A DNA stretch of 64,000 bases from contig CAZDVD010000004.1 in the NCBI GenBank assembly GCA_964508765.1, positions 1 through 64,000 on the forward strand, in the 5' to 3' direction. Positions 43,336-52,499 of the stretch are shown here, one piece after another. Both the position numbers and the translations under genes were made by a program. This DNA comes from JABMPR01 sp964508765. Lineage in GTDB: Bacteria; Fidelibacterota; UBA8477; JABMPR01. Position 1 is the first letter of the stretch; the number at the start of each line of letters is the position of its first letter. The notes beneath the pieces are model-generated. The model did not search any database. It was not told the DNA's origin and worked only from the letters and a program-made list of their open reading frames with translations.

Positions 43336-44307
43336 TTAGCGAATAAGGGATATTTTCTGTGTCTGAATCTGTGTCCCCACCGACATCACCACGACATATA
43401 TCCCGGAGTCTACCTGTTGGCCACTTGCATTCATGCCATGCCAGATCAGCTCATGGACACCAGCTGAGACCTGCTCACACTGTAGTGATTTCATCAGCTT
43501 TCCTCTGATATCAATAATATCAACATTGACTATATCTGTCTTTGATATTTCGTAAGTAATTATTGTAGAAGGGTTAAATGGATTAGGAACGTTCGGATAA
43601 AGTAAACTACGCTTAGGAAATTGTATTTCTTCATTAATAAGATCACTCACTTCACTATCTTGAATAGCTCGTATCGAGTATTTCATTATTTTATACCAAT
43701 TGAAGGATATGCTGGCAGCAGCATCAAAGGCCAGATATCTTTCATTTGCAAACGTGGCACTTATTTCTGTGGACGTCCAAAATACTGCATAATCATTAAT
43801 CAATCTAAATTGATGTGGAGAATCGTGTGCATCATACTCTCCACCAGGTAAAGCGGTAAAACCACTGCTGTTATCGGCACCGACATTGAAACGTCGCCAA
43901 TGGCTTATACCAATCTCTTTCATCTTTCCCCCGGCTATTGAGGAGCCCCCTAGATAGTTCTCTAGCGTATTCCATTCTGCAGCACTTGGAATATGCCATC
44001 CAGTTGGACAGATTCCCCGAGCCCCCTCACTTGTCATACCATCCATGGCTGCGTCCCATGTGTAAAGACGACCATAGATGTTTGCATTGCTCTCATTGTT
44101 ATCATAGGATACAACATCAGGAATGGCTGTCCCATCACTATAGTGGAGTGCCTTTATATTTTCCTGAAGCCATATCTGGTCCCCAATAACGATACTGTGA
44201 TATTCATTCCCATCAAAATCTGTAACAATATCCTGAGCGAATACTTCACTCATAAAAATCAACAGGCTCACTGAAATGGACGAAGTCAAGAATGTATGGA
44301 CTGTCAT
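43336..44307 (-). CDS. Secreted FISUMP-domain protein with T9SS sorting tail
   Basis: The 323-residue protein has a signal peptide (about 1-28, ending VFAQ). A 'major paralogous domain' of Fibrobacter type follows: DFDGNEYHSIVIGDQIWLQENIKALHYSDG, YTWDAAMDG and GICPTGWHIPSAAEWNTLENYLGG. The C-terminal sorting domain begins YPNVPNPFNPSTIITYEIS and ends KISLIR, marking export by type IX secretion. AGAGAGGAAAA precedes the ATG. Such proteins are surface or secreted with unclear roles, sometimes adhesion or polymer binding. Confidence 0.85.
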   Translation of the reverse strand: MTVHTFLTSSISVSLLIFMSEVFAQDIVTDFDGNEYHSIVIGDQIWLQENIKALHYSDGTAIPDVVSYDNNESNANIYGRLYTWDAAMDGMTSEGARGICPTGWHIPSAAEWNTLENYLGGSSIAGGKMKEIGISHWRRFNVGADNSSGFTALPGGEYDAHDSPHQFRLINDYAVFWTSTEISATFANERYLAFDAAASISFNWYKIMKYSIRAIQDSEVSDLINEEIQFPKRSLLYPNVPNPFNPSTIITYEISKTDIVNVDIIDIRGKLMKSLQCEQVSAGVHELIWHGMNASGQQVDSGIYVVVMSVGTQIQTQKISLIR

Positions 44308-44477
44308 GATTTTCCTCTCTAATTGCACGAATTTGCCCTCCATATGATTCATTTAAGTACCTAAATCGATAAACGGACATTCTATTATCCAAATGGTATG
44401 ATTCCTGGGTGAAAGGATCTGATCTCGAATTTGTCTTTGTGTGATACCCGTCTATATTTCATTGAAAAGAATTCACC

Positions 44478-45284
44478 ATGAGTATAATCAAACAAATACG
44501 TCCCGCGGCTGTAACAGGTATGTTTTATCCTGGTGATCCAGCTGAGTTACGTGATCAGATTACCGGCTTTATCCATGAAAAACCCAGTGAGACAACTGAA
44601 ATCCCAAAAGCTATCATTGTTCCACATGCGGGAACTGTATATTCGGGTTCAATTGCTGCGTCAGCCTATCGTTCACTACTCCAGTACAGACACGTCATCC
44701 GTAAAATTATACTTCTCGGACCAGCCCACCGTGTTTCCCTGAACGGTTTAGCACTTCCCACTGTAGATCAGTTCCAAACACCCCTGGGTGAAATCGACCT
44801 GGATACAAAAACCATCCAAAAACTGGTTGATGAGTTTGTGCAAGTCACATTTTCTGACAATGCTCATGCTGAGGAACATTCCCTGGAAGTGCAGCTGCCC
44901 TTTCTTCAAGAGGTACTGGCCAGTTTCAGATTGATTCCTTTCGTAGTAGGTGATGCGACACAACAGCAAGTTGCAGACGTAATTGAACAGCTCTGGGGTG
45001 GGGATGAGTGTCTCATCGTCATTTCCACTGACTTGAGTCATTTTCACAATTACGAAGAAGCGGTCGAGCTGGATACTAAAACGGCCGCCAGGATTGAGAC
45101 TTTTCAGGGTGACCTGCTTGGGGATAATTCAGCCTGTGGCCGCATCCCCCTGCGAGGCCTGCTCCATCTTGCCGAGCAGAAGGGAATGTCCATCAAACGA
45201 CTGGATCTACGCAACTCCGGTGACACATCCGGCCGCAAAGATCAGGTTGTAGGATATGGTGCTTGGGGATTATTTGAATCTTAA
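44478..45284 (+). CDS. AmmeMemoRadiSam system protein B (MEMO1 family)
   Basis: The 268-residue protein follows the MEMO1 pattern: RPAAVTGMFYPGDPAELRDQI at the start, IVPHAGTVYSGSIAASAYRSL, LLGPAHRV, HAEEHSLEVQLPFLQ and VISTDLSHFHNYEEA. Conserved histidines (PHAG, GPAH, EEHS, SHF) match the metal site of the extradiol-dioxygenase-like fold. It is the B member of a widely conserved three-protein system of unknown biochemical role. The other two members lie downstream, separated by a GH5 gene. Confidence 0.9.
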   Translation: MSIIKQIRPAAVTGMFYPGDPAELRDQITGFIHEKPSETTEIPKAIIVPHAGTVYSGSIAASAYRSLLQYRHVIRKIILLGPAHRVSLNGLALPTVDQFQTPLGEIDLDTKTIQKLVDEFVQVTFSDNAHAEEHSLEVQLPFLQEVLASFRLIPFVVGDATQQQVADVIEQLWGGDECLIVISTDLSHFHNYEEAVELDTKTAARIETFQGDLLGDNSACGRIPLRGLLHLAEQKGMSIKRLDLRNSGDTSGRKDQVVGYGAWGLFES

Positions 45285-45302
45285 ACCATGTAAGGGAATG
45301 TG

Positions 45303-47252
45303 ATGAAACATCTTCAAACAATATTGATCCTGACACTTCTGACGGTTCTCACTCTCATAGCCCAGCCAACCACTCCATTTGAAAAGGGCGTCAATCTCAG
45401 TAACTGGTTTCAAGAAAGTTCCATTCAAAAGGTTCAGTTCTCCAAATATACTTATGATGATTTTGTGGATATTCAAAGCCTTGGTGTAGATGTGATCCGT
45501 CTGCCTATAAATTTCCATGGGATGAGTACTGGAGATCCCGACTATCTCGTAGATCCCATCCTGTTAAATTTTCTGGATCAAATCATTGATTGGACGGAAG
45601 CATTAGGTCTGCATCTCATCCTGGACAACCATAGTTTCGACTCTGGTGGAGCCACAACACCAGCTATTAATCAACCCCTGTCCAAAATTTGGCCGCAACT
45701 TGCAGAGCATTTCCAGGATAGAGATTCAACACTTTACTTTGAGATCAAAAATGAGCCCTGGGGTATTTCGGATTTTATCTGGGATACGATTCAGCAAAAT
45801 ATTGTGAACATCATACGACAGACAGATCCAAACCGAACCTTAATCGTGGGACCACCTAGCTGGAACAGCTACAATAATCTTGACGAAATGATGAACTATA
45901 CTGATGACAATCTGATCTATACCTTTCACTTTTATGATCCGTTCATCTTCACACACCAGGGAGCCAGTTGGACTGACCCTTCCATGGAACCCCTTACCGG
46001 AATACCTTTTCCATACAGCGCATCAGCCATGCCGGCCTGCCCTCCCTCGTTAGTGGGTACATGGATTCAGAGCAATATGGCCAGTTACTCCACCCAGGGC
46101 ACAGTTGCTCATATGCAAAGTCTCATTGATATTGCGGTAGCGTTTAGCACATCCAGGAATGTCCCTATTTATTGTGGGGAATTTGGGGTTCTTAATCACA
46201 ACTCAGACCCTGCCCATCGGGTGGAGTGGTATCGCGCAACCACACAATATCTTGATTCATTAAATATCGGCTGGACCATGTGGGATTATCACGGTGGCTT
46301 TGGGTTATTTGAAAGATATAGTCGAGGCATGTTTGATCATGATTTGAATATCCCACTGCTGGAGGTCATGGGCTTCAATACGCCGTCTCAGACCGAGTTT
46401 GTCTCTCAGCCTGACTCAGTGGGCTTTTCCATCTATGATGATTATATCGGGCAAAATATTCAGTCTGATTTTAACACCGATGGTATGGTAACCTTATATA
46501 ATGCAGAGAATCCTCGTATTGGAGATTATAGTCTAAACTGGTCTCAAGCTACCCAGTATGAAAGGATTGGCTTCAACTTCTCACCTAACCGGGATCTTTC
46601 CAGACTCCTGAGTGAGAATTATATCCTCACTTTTTGGGTAAAAGGTACCGGATCCGAAGTCGCTTTTGATATCCGATTCCTCGACACGAAAACCGATGTT
46701 CCTGAGGATCACCCCTGGCGTATGACCAAAACGATGTCTACAACGGATATGGCGTGGGATGGAACCTGGCAGTATATCCAGATTCCCCTGACAAGTATGG
46801 TTGAAACTGGGTCCTGGGATGGTGTCTGGTATGATCCAGTTGGTCTTTTTGATTGGTCAGATATTGATGTCCTCGATTTTGTGGCTGAGCATGGGGATTT
46901 CGGTACCAGTAAATTGTCCTTAGATGATATCCGCATTGTCAATCAAAGCACGGCTGGTTTGATTGAGAGAAATGAACTTCCCTCTTCATTCATTCTATCT
47001 CAAAATTTCCCCAATCCCTTTAATCCGAGTACCACAATCAAATATTCATTGCCAGAAAATGCTTTCACCCAACTAACCATATATGACCTGCATGGTCGGG
47101 TAATAGAATCCCTGGTTTCAGAGAAACAAGCAGCTGGTGTGTACGCAGCCACCTGGAGTACTCGTAAGAGTTCTACAGCAGCGGGAATATATTTCGCACG
47201 GCTGGATGCTGGAGCTCATTCACAGGTGATAAAGATGCTCCTTTTAAAATGA
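45303..47252 (+). CDS. Secreted GH5-family glycoside hydrolase with carbohydrate-binding-like and T9SS domains
   Basis: The 649-residue exoenzyme has a signal peptide (1-21, ending LIAQ), then a GH5 barrel (about 25-360). The acid/base Glu151 (EIKNEPWG) and nucleophile Glu293 (CGEFGVLN) are both present. A beta-sandwich follows (about 390-550, resembling CBM11-type). The type IX sorting domain begins LSQNFPNPFNPSTTIKYSLPE. It should cut a beta-1,4-glucan such as cellulose or mannan outside the cell. The start with AAGGGAATGTG upstream is chosen over the GTG one codon earlier. It sits between MEMO1 and AMMECR1, overlapping the latter by four bases. Confidence 0.9.
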   Translation: MKHLQTILILTLLTVLTLIAQPTTPFEKGVNLSNWFQESSIQKVQFSKYTYDDFVDIQSLGVDVIRLPINFHGMSTGDPDYLVDPILLNFLDQIIDWTEALGLHLILDNHSFDSGGATTPAINQPLSKIWPQLAEHFQDRDSTLYFEIKNEPWGISDFIWDTIQQNIVNIIRQTDPNRTLIVGPPSWNSYNNLDEMMNYTDDNLIYTFHFYDPFIFTHQGASWTDPSMEPLTGIPFPYSASAMPACPPSLVGTWIQSNMASYSTQGTVAHMQSLIDIAVAFSTSRNVPIYCGEFGVLNHNSDPAHRVEWYRATTQYLDSLNIGWTMWDYHGGFGLFERYSRGMFDHDLNIPLLEVMGFNTPSQTEFVSQPDSVGFSIYDDYIGQNIQSDFNTDGMVTLYNAENPRIGDYSLNWSQATQYERIGFNFSPNRDLSRLLSENYILTFWVKGTGSEVAFDIRFLDTKTDVPEDHPWRMTKTMSTTDMAWDGTWQYIQIPLTSMVETGSWDGVWYDPVGLFDWSDIDVLDFVAEHGDFGTSKLSLDDIRIVNQSTAGLIERNELPSSFILSQNFPNPFNPSTTIKYSLPENAFTQLTIYDLHGRVIESLVSEKQAAGVYAATWSTRKSSTAAGIYFARLDAGAHSQVIKMLLLK

Positions 47253-47827
47253 CAGCTGTCCCTTTTACTCGATCTGAGCAAAAGCAATTGTTGGCTTTGG
47301 CCCGTGCATCCATTCAACATGGCCTGGATTATGGTGCTCCAATAAAAGTAAATCCTGATGATTGTAGCGCTACCTTAGCCTCACCAGGGGCTGCCTTTGT
47401 TACCCTGGAAAAGCATCACGAGTTAAGGGGTTGTATCGGCTCTGTGGAAGCCTACCGTCCACTGCTTGACGATGTGGCAGAACACGCCTGGAATGCTGCC
47501 TTTGCCGATCCTCGTTTTGGTCCGCTTACCTCAACTGAATTCAATTTGATTCAAATAAAAATCTCGGTACTTACTCAACCTGAGGACATGAATGTCACTT
47601 CTGAAGAGGATTTGAAGCAACGGCTTGTACCTGGCCAGGATGGATTGATTATCCGAAATGGGCTTCACCGTGGTCTTTTTCTACCAGCTGTGTGGGATAA
47701 ACTTCCTGATGTGGAATCCTTTCTGTCCCATCTCATGCAAAAGACAGGACTTCCTACTGGATACTGGTCAGATACGATAACCTTTCAGAGATTCTATAGT
47801 TTTGAATTCAGCGATGCAGCTCGTTAG
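47249..47827 (+). CDS. AmmeMemoRadiSam system protein A (AMMECR1 family)
   Basis: The 192 residues show the AMMECR1 signatures AAFVTLEKHHELRGCIGSVEAYRPLLDDVAEHAWNAAFADPRFGPLT and IKISVLTQPEDM, with LRGCIG the most conserved core. VPGQDGLIIRNGLHRGLFLPAVWDKLPD closes the family. Its start overlaps the GH5 stop (ATGA), and it precedes the radical SAM member by 32 bases. Biochemical role unknown in all organisms. Confidence 0.92.
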   Translation: MTAVPFTRSEQKQLLALARASIQHGLDYGAPIKVNPDDCSATLASPGAAFVTLEKHHELRGCIGSVEAYRPLLDDVAEHAWNAAFADPRFGPLTSTEFNLIQIKISVLTQPEDMNVTSEEDLKQRLVPGQDGLIIRNGLHRGLFLPAVWDKLPDVESFLSHLMQKTGLPTGYWSDTITFQRFYSFEFSDAAR

Positions 47828-47859
47828 GATCACTGCATTACAACCCCCGGAGAGAGAAC

Positions 47860-48924
47860 ATGAATACTGAACACCCACAATTCAGTGAAAAGCAGGCCGA
47901 TGGGCGTCTCAAGTGTACCCTGTGTCCACGGGACTGTAAGCTTGGAGATGAACAGCGTGGCTTATGCTTTGTCCGCAAGCGGCGTGGTGACCGCATTGAG
48001 TTAACGACTTATGGTCGCTCAAGTGGCTTTGTCATCGATCCCATTGAAAAGAAACCACTCAATCACTTTTACCCTGGAACTTCGGTGCTCTCCTTTGGAA
48101 CTGCAGGATGTAATCTGAGCTGTAGGTTTTGCCAGAACTGGGACATGAGTAAATCCAGGGAGATGGATATTCTCCAATCACCAGCGACCCCTCAAGCTAT
48201 CGCTCAGGCAGCCAGGGATCACCAGTGTCATAGTGTCGCTTTCACATATAATGATCCTGTCATTTTTTATGAATACGCTGTGGATACTTCAATCGCCTGT
48301 CACGAGGCAGGGATTAAAACTGTGGCTGTTACAGCCGGATATATAAATGAAATCGCCAGAGAAGGTTTCTTTCAGCATATTGACGCCGTTAATGTGGACC
48401 TCAAGGGCTTTAGTGAATCGTTTTATCATGAGCTCTGTGCGGGTTCTTTACAGCCAGTCTTGGCTACACTTGAATATCTGGTACGGGAGACTTCGGTGTG
48501 GACGGAAATTACCACACTACTTATCCCTGGTGAAAATGATTCGGATAAGGAATTGGATGCCATGACCGCCTGGATTGCTGAACACCTGGGTCCGGATATA
48601 CCCCTACATTTCTCTGCCTTCCATCCCGATTATAAATTGATAAAACATCCACCAACGACCCACAAATCCCTTCTTAATGCAAAACGAATTGCTCAAGAAA
48701 ACGGTCTCAACCATGTCTATCTAGGAAATGTACATGATCCAGAGAATGCCTCCACGCGCTGTCCTGCCTGTGGCAAAATCATCATTAGCCGCGTTGGCTA
48801 CACAATCAATGGGTGGCATCTGGATGAAAAGGGTGGCTGTAATTCATGTGGACACATTCTCCCGGGAGTGTTTGAGTATACCCCTGGAAGCTGGGGGAAT
48901 CGGTCTCAACGGATACAGATATAA
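47860..48924 (+). CDS. AmmeMemoRadiSam system radical SAM enzyme
   Basis: The 354-residue protein has an N-terminal cysteine cluster CTLCPRDCKLGDEQRGLCFVRK, the CxxxCxxC radical SAM motif at Cys84/88/91 (TAGCNLSCRFCQNWD), and a C-terminal zinc-ribbon-like CPACGK ... CNSCGH. This is the PflA-like activase family found with MEMO1 and AMMECR1. It would reduce SAM to a radical to modify or activate an unknown partner, perhaps one of the two other members. GGAGAGAGAAC precedes the ATG, and a terminator ends the cluster. Confidence 0.93.
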   Translation: MNTEHPQFSEKQADGRLKCTLCPRDCKLGDEQRGLCFVRKRRGDRIELTTYGRSSGFVIDPIEKKPLNHFYPGTSVLSFGTAGCNLSCRFCQNWDMSKSREMDILQSPATPQAIAQAARDHQCHSVAFTYNDPVIFYEYAVDTSIACHEAGIKTVAVTAGYINEIAREGFFQHIDAVNVDLKGFSESFYHELCAGSLQPVLATLEYLVRETSVWTEITTLLIPGENDSDKELDAMTAWIAEHLGPDIPLHFSAFHPDYKLIKHPPTTHKSLLNAKRIAQENGLNHVYLGNVHDPENASTRCPACGKIIISRVGYTINGWHLDEKGGCNSCGHILPGVFEYTPGSWGNRSQRIQI

Positions 48925-48952
48925 AAAAGGGCACCCGTGGGAACCCTTTTTT
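48923..48952 (+). terminator. Intrinsic terminator after the radical SAM gene
   Basis: AAAAAAGGG pairs with CCCTTTTTT around CACCCGTGGGAA, itself capable of a small CCC/GGG pairing. The stem starts at the stop codon. Confidence 0.85.
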
Positions 48953-48971
48953 CTATTTATATAAATCTGCG

Positions 48972-49574
48972 TTAATTAACCGCAGTAAAAGTCTCTTCGT
49001 CTTCATGAATGGTACTGGCATATTCAATGTTATCACCCTGGTGATACAGAATACCAGACTTTCTACCAAATTGCACAGCTTTGTCATAATCCAGCATAAA
49101 TACATCCCCACGACCGCGCCAGCGTTTATTCATAGTATCCTCAACTTGCATGGGCATGACCACCCAGACTTTGTCGCCGTAATCAATATCACCACCATAA
49201 CCATAGCGTGTAATTAGCTCACGGCTTAAGGCTAGGACACCAGGAAATATCTGCTTGTTACTGGCTGTGATATTTGGTGTGTCGTCTGTCTGACCAACCA
49301 GAGCATTATAGGCGGTAAAAACCAGAGGATGTCCTTCAGTGAAGAGATCCAGGGCAGCTGCCATTTCTACCATATAGGTATTTAGTGAATCCTTGATCAT
49401 GGATTCATGAGCAAGAATATCTTTAATTTCTGTTTGATGTCTCGCCTTACGATTTAGATGAAATGCCCAAAATGCTAGCAAGATCATGGTGTAGGCGATT
49501 ATGTGTCTGTATTTCATTTGTCTTCTATCGTCTCTCTCGGTTTCAAATATTTTATGTAAGTTGGATTTTTTCAT
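48972..49574 (-). CDS. Membrane-anchored protein with a 3D-domain-like end
   Basis: The 200-residue protein has a single membrane helix (about 25-40, after a basic start). The C-terminal portion reads YGDKVWVVMPMQVEDTMNKRWRGRGDVFMLDYDKAVQFGRKSG. That resembles the 3D domain of MltA/RpfB-like cell-wall proteins: Asp/Glu in VEDT, then GRGDVFM, then AVQFGR. It may act on peptidoglycan, but the catalytic context is incomplete and the match is by eye. A second ATG at MKYRH (start 49517) is possible. Confidence 0.5.
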   Translation of the reverse strand: MKKSNLHKIFETERDDRRQMKYRHIIAYTMILLAFWAFHLNRKARHQTEIKDILAHESMIKDSLNTYMVEMAAALDLFTEGHPLVFTAYNALVGQTDDTPNITASNKQIFPGVLALSRELITRYGYGGDIDYGDKVWVVMPMQVEDTMNKRWRGRGDVFMLDYDKAVQFGRKSGILYHQGDNIEYASTIHEDEETFTAVN

Positions 49575-50002
49575 AGGCTTATATTCTTTCGGCCGGCATT
49601 ATAGACGAGGCAAATTGGGTCAACAAGGGCAAAATGCCTTTATTTCTGACCCTCTTTTTTGTGTATGATAAATATCACAATCCCATCCTTTCCACACAAC
49701 GGAAACAACTTAACTTGCTGATTATAATATGATTGTGATGTGTATCAAAAATCAGTAACTCTTCCCATAGTGACTATTAATCTTGAGATATCAGAAATTA
49801 GTTACTTAATAGGTCATGAAATTAGGTGTTTCGCATGCAAGAAAAAGGGAGGCGACCAGCCATCTCTTTCAGGATCTGGGTTAAAAACAGCGCTTGAGAC
49901 TTGGTTGAGCATCTGTTTTAGCAGGGGAAGTTTTTGCTTGGATGATATCCATAAACAGCATAATACTTGATAAATATTGAAAAACCTCCAAAAGGAATAT
50001 CC
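49575..50002. other. Intergenic stretch without a recognised gene
   Basis: The largest frame (from 49740, 76 codons) lacks a ribosome site and family likeness. The left end presumably contains the promoter of the reverse membrane protein; nothing else was recognised. Confidence 0.5.
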
Positions 50003-51020
50003 ATGAAAGCTTATGTTCTCAATAAAGCTGGAAATGCAGACGTCTTAAAAATCTCAGATATAGACTCCCCATCTGTGGGGTCAAATCAAGTTCGGGTGCA
50101 GATTGAAACCATTGGTTTGAATTACGCCGAAATTCAGAGTCGCAAGGGTCTTTATGGGTGGGCCACCCAAACGACCCTATATCCCCGGCATGGAAGCGTT
50201 TGGAAAGATTAGCGCCATTGGTGAGGAAGTCTCACATCTGGAAATAGGAACCCCTGTGATCGTAGTAAGTCAGTTTGGTTGCTATGCTGAAGAAGTGGTA
50301 GTTCCTGTCAGTCAAATTTTACCTGCCTTTGATATTTTTAACCCAGCAGAAAATGCAGCTTTTGCAGTTCAGTTTATGACAGCCTGGGTAGCCTTGTTTG
50401 AAGTCTGCAGAATGAGAGCGACGGATCGTGTTCTGATTCAAGCTGCTGCTGGAGGGGTTGGTACCGCTGCCGTGCAAATGGCAAAAGCCCTGGGTTGCGA
50501 GGTTTTTGGTACGGCCAGCAAGGATATCAAACTGGATCTGATTCGCAAGCTGGGAGCAGACCATCCCATAAATTATCACACCAATGATTTTGTAGAATTC
50601 ATCAGTGAGAAGACAGATGGGCAGGGTGTGGATGTGATCCTTGAAGTCGTGGGCGGCGAGGTCTTCCGCAAAAGCATGGATGTGTTGAATCCTTTTGGTC
50701 GACTTGTGGTGATAGGATTTGCCAGTCTGAACCTGAATAAAATCAACCCCTTTTCCTGGTGGAAGACTTGGCAGGACATCCCCCGTGTAAAAATTGATGC
50801 CATGGCGACAGCCTCCCAGGTTGTGGGCGCCAGCCATCTCGGATACCTCCTCAAGGACACGCCGAGGATGATGAAAATCTGGCATGACTTGAGCACCTAC
50901 ACTATGAAGCACGAACTAAAGCCAATTGTTGGACATGAATTTAAATTTGAAGAGATGCCCGATGCTCACAGGCTCATGGAATCACGCAATAGCCATGGGA
51001 AAATTGTAGTCCACATATAA
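50003..51020 (+). pseudogene. Quinone oxidoreductase-like gene with a frameshift
   Basis: The N-terminal half (MKAYVLNKAGNADVLKISDIDSP, ending SRKGLYG) and the C-terminal half (PPKRPYIPGMEAFGKISAIGEEV ... AAGGVGTAAVQMAKALG cofactor loop) form one zinc-independent MDR quinone oxidoreductase of about 338 residues, but are in different frames. The break lies at TATGGGTGGGCCACCC (about 50154-50170); removing one base joins GLYG to GPPKRPY. Domain and length are otherwise complete. It could be a sequencing or assembly error rather than real inactivation, since no other damage is seen. Confidence 0.75.
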
Positions 51021-51038
51021 ATGCAGATTTTATTTGAT

Positions 51039-51118
51039 TGTCATCTCGAGCGGAGTCGAGAGATAAGAAATCAAATTTTCCGAAAAATCCATATCCCTTG
51101 ACTCCGCTCGGGATGACA
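51039..51118. repeat. Hairpin repeat with 22-bp near-perfect arms
   Basis: The left arm (51039-51060) and right arm (51097-51118) are complementary except at two positions, around a 36-base AT-rich loop. The right arm, CTTGACTCCGC followed by TCGGGATGACA, recurs at 38382-38403 and in parts at 17458-17590. It resembles a REP/MITE-like dispersed element and may be excluded from genes. Confidence 0.8.
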
Positions 51119-51174
51119 GAACAAGTATTTCAATGTTAGAAGCATTGCATCAGAAATTCTGATTATATTCCCTC

Positions 51175-51912
51175 ATGAATTTTTCTCGAATCTTATTTCA
51201 AAATGTAGCTGAAGCTGACCAGAGCTGTGTGGGTATTCTAGGTGGTGGCGGTAAGACTGCCCTACTCCATGTACTGGGAGAGGAACTATCCAAGACCTAT
51301 GACCATGTCATGCTCTCCTCCCTCACCAAAGCTGGAATATCAGCACAACATGCCGTGCACTTCTTTCCTGAATTTGAAGCCGAAGAAGGTCGCGAAGCTT
51401 TATTGGAAATCAACCCTCTCTATATCATGGGTGAGCAGGAAAGTGAGTATAAACTTATTGGACTTGATCCTGGACAACTGCACCTATTGCATGATGTTTC
51501 GGACCTGACTCTTTTTGAATGCGATGGCGCGAGGAAGAAACCGATCAAGGCTCACCAACCCTTTGATCCCGTTATTCCTTATTTTGCTACTCATGCCATC
51601 ATCGTGGTTGGAGCAGATGCTGTGGGTGCCAAAGTAGATGGTAAGATGGTCCACCGACCCGAGTTATTTAGAGAGCTTTGGGATGTTAAGGCCAACCAGA
51701 TACTTGACCCCGTTTTTATCTCCCGTGTCCTCACCAGCGAATATGGTTATCTCCAGAAGGTGCCTAAAGAGGTCGAATTGACCTATTTTGTAAACAAGGC
51801 TGATGCCTATCCGACTCAAGCCCTTGAATTGGCAAAAACCCTTTCAAGATTAAGCCATAGATCCGTTTACTATGGAAGTGTTGAGCAAGGGACCCTCCAG
51901 AAGGTTAATTAA
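51175..51912 (+). CDS. yqeC: Selenium-dependent molybdenum hydroxylase maturation protein YqeC
   Basis: The 245-residue protein has a P-loop GILGGGGKTALLHVLGEEL at about 20-38. The TLFECDGARKKPIKAHQPFDPVIP core and HAIIVVGADAVGAKVDGKMVHRPELF are typical of YqeC. The family co-occurs with selenium-containing molybdenum hydroxylases such as xanthine dehydrogenase and nicotinate hydroxylase, where a labile selenium sits on the molybdenum. It overlaps the next gene by one base (TAATG) in a five-gene run. The hydroxylase itself is not in the window. Confidence 0.88.
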   Translation: MNFSRILFQNVAEADQSCVGILGGGGKTALLHVLGEELSKTYDHVMLSSLTKAGISAQHAVHFFPEFEAEEGREALLEINPLYIMGEQESEYKLIGLDPGQLHLLHDVSDLTLFECDGARKKPIKAHQPFDPVIPYFATHAIIVVGADAVGAKVDGKMVHRPELFRELWDVKANQILDPVFISRVLTSEYGYLQKVPKEVELTYFVNKADAYPTQALELAKTLSRLSHRSVYYGSVEQGTLQKVN

Positions 51913-52499
51913 TGCTTAATCTGGCAATGATTATCACAGCAGCTGGTCGTTCCACACGCTTTCCACCCAATAAACTCCTTGAAGTTCTGGAAGACCGCAC
52001 CGCCATCGAACATACCGTGAATACCTTTGTCAGTTTTGATCTGGATGTATACGTCATTCTCGGATATCAGAGCGAACAAATTCAGGATGTTCTAGACCAG
52101 CGCTTCAATGATAAAATTATTTATGAATTCAATACTGACTTTCATTCTGGCATGGCCAGCTCTGTAGTGACCGGTGTCAAGGCAGCAGGACGGACTTACG
52201 ATTACTGGTGCTTTTGTCCCGGCGATAAACCTTTTATACAGCAAAAGACTGTGGCTATGCTCATTGATAAATTAAATGACAAGAAACCCCTTATATTGGC
52301 GCCACGTCACCAGAACAAACCTGGGCACCCCACCTTTTTCTCTACTGAATTATCCTCCTTCTTTCTGGCAGCCACTGGTGATGTGGGGGGGCGTCAAGTG
52401 ATTGAAACATTCAGGTCCGACACCTTGTTTATTGATGTCCCCGATGAGGGCGTCAGCATGGATATGGACCATTACCTGGAGTTTGAAAATGCTCGATAA
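51912..52499 (+). CDS. MocA/MobA-like molybdopterin nucleotidyltransferase
   Basis: The 195-residue nucleotidyltransferase starts AMIITAAGRSTRFPPNKLLEVLEDRTAIEHTV, close to MocA (CTP:molybdopterin cytidylyltransferase) and YgfJ. A PGDKPFI motif is the Mg/nucleotide acidic site, with a following Lys-Pro-Gly-His-Pro (NKPGHPTFF). It probably makes the cytidine or guanine dinucleotide form of the Mo cofactor for the selenium-dependent hydroxylases. Overlaps at both ends show tight coupling in the block. Confidence 0.85.
   Translation: MLNLAMIITAAGRSTRFPPNKLLEVLEDRTAIEHTVNTFVSFDLDVYVILGYQSEQIQDVLDQRFNDKIIYEFNTDFHSGMASSVVTGVKAAGRTYDYWCFCPGDKPFIQQKTVAMLIDKLNDKKPLILAPRHQNKPGHPTFFSTELSSFFLAATGDVGGRQVIETFRSDTLFIDVPDEGVSMDMDHYLEFENAR

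Noticed and set aside
49740..49970. Possible 76-residue gene between the 3D-domain protein and the oxidoreductase
   Set aside because: No ribosome site and no family likeness. It overlaps the probable promoter region of the next gene.
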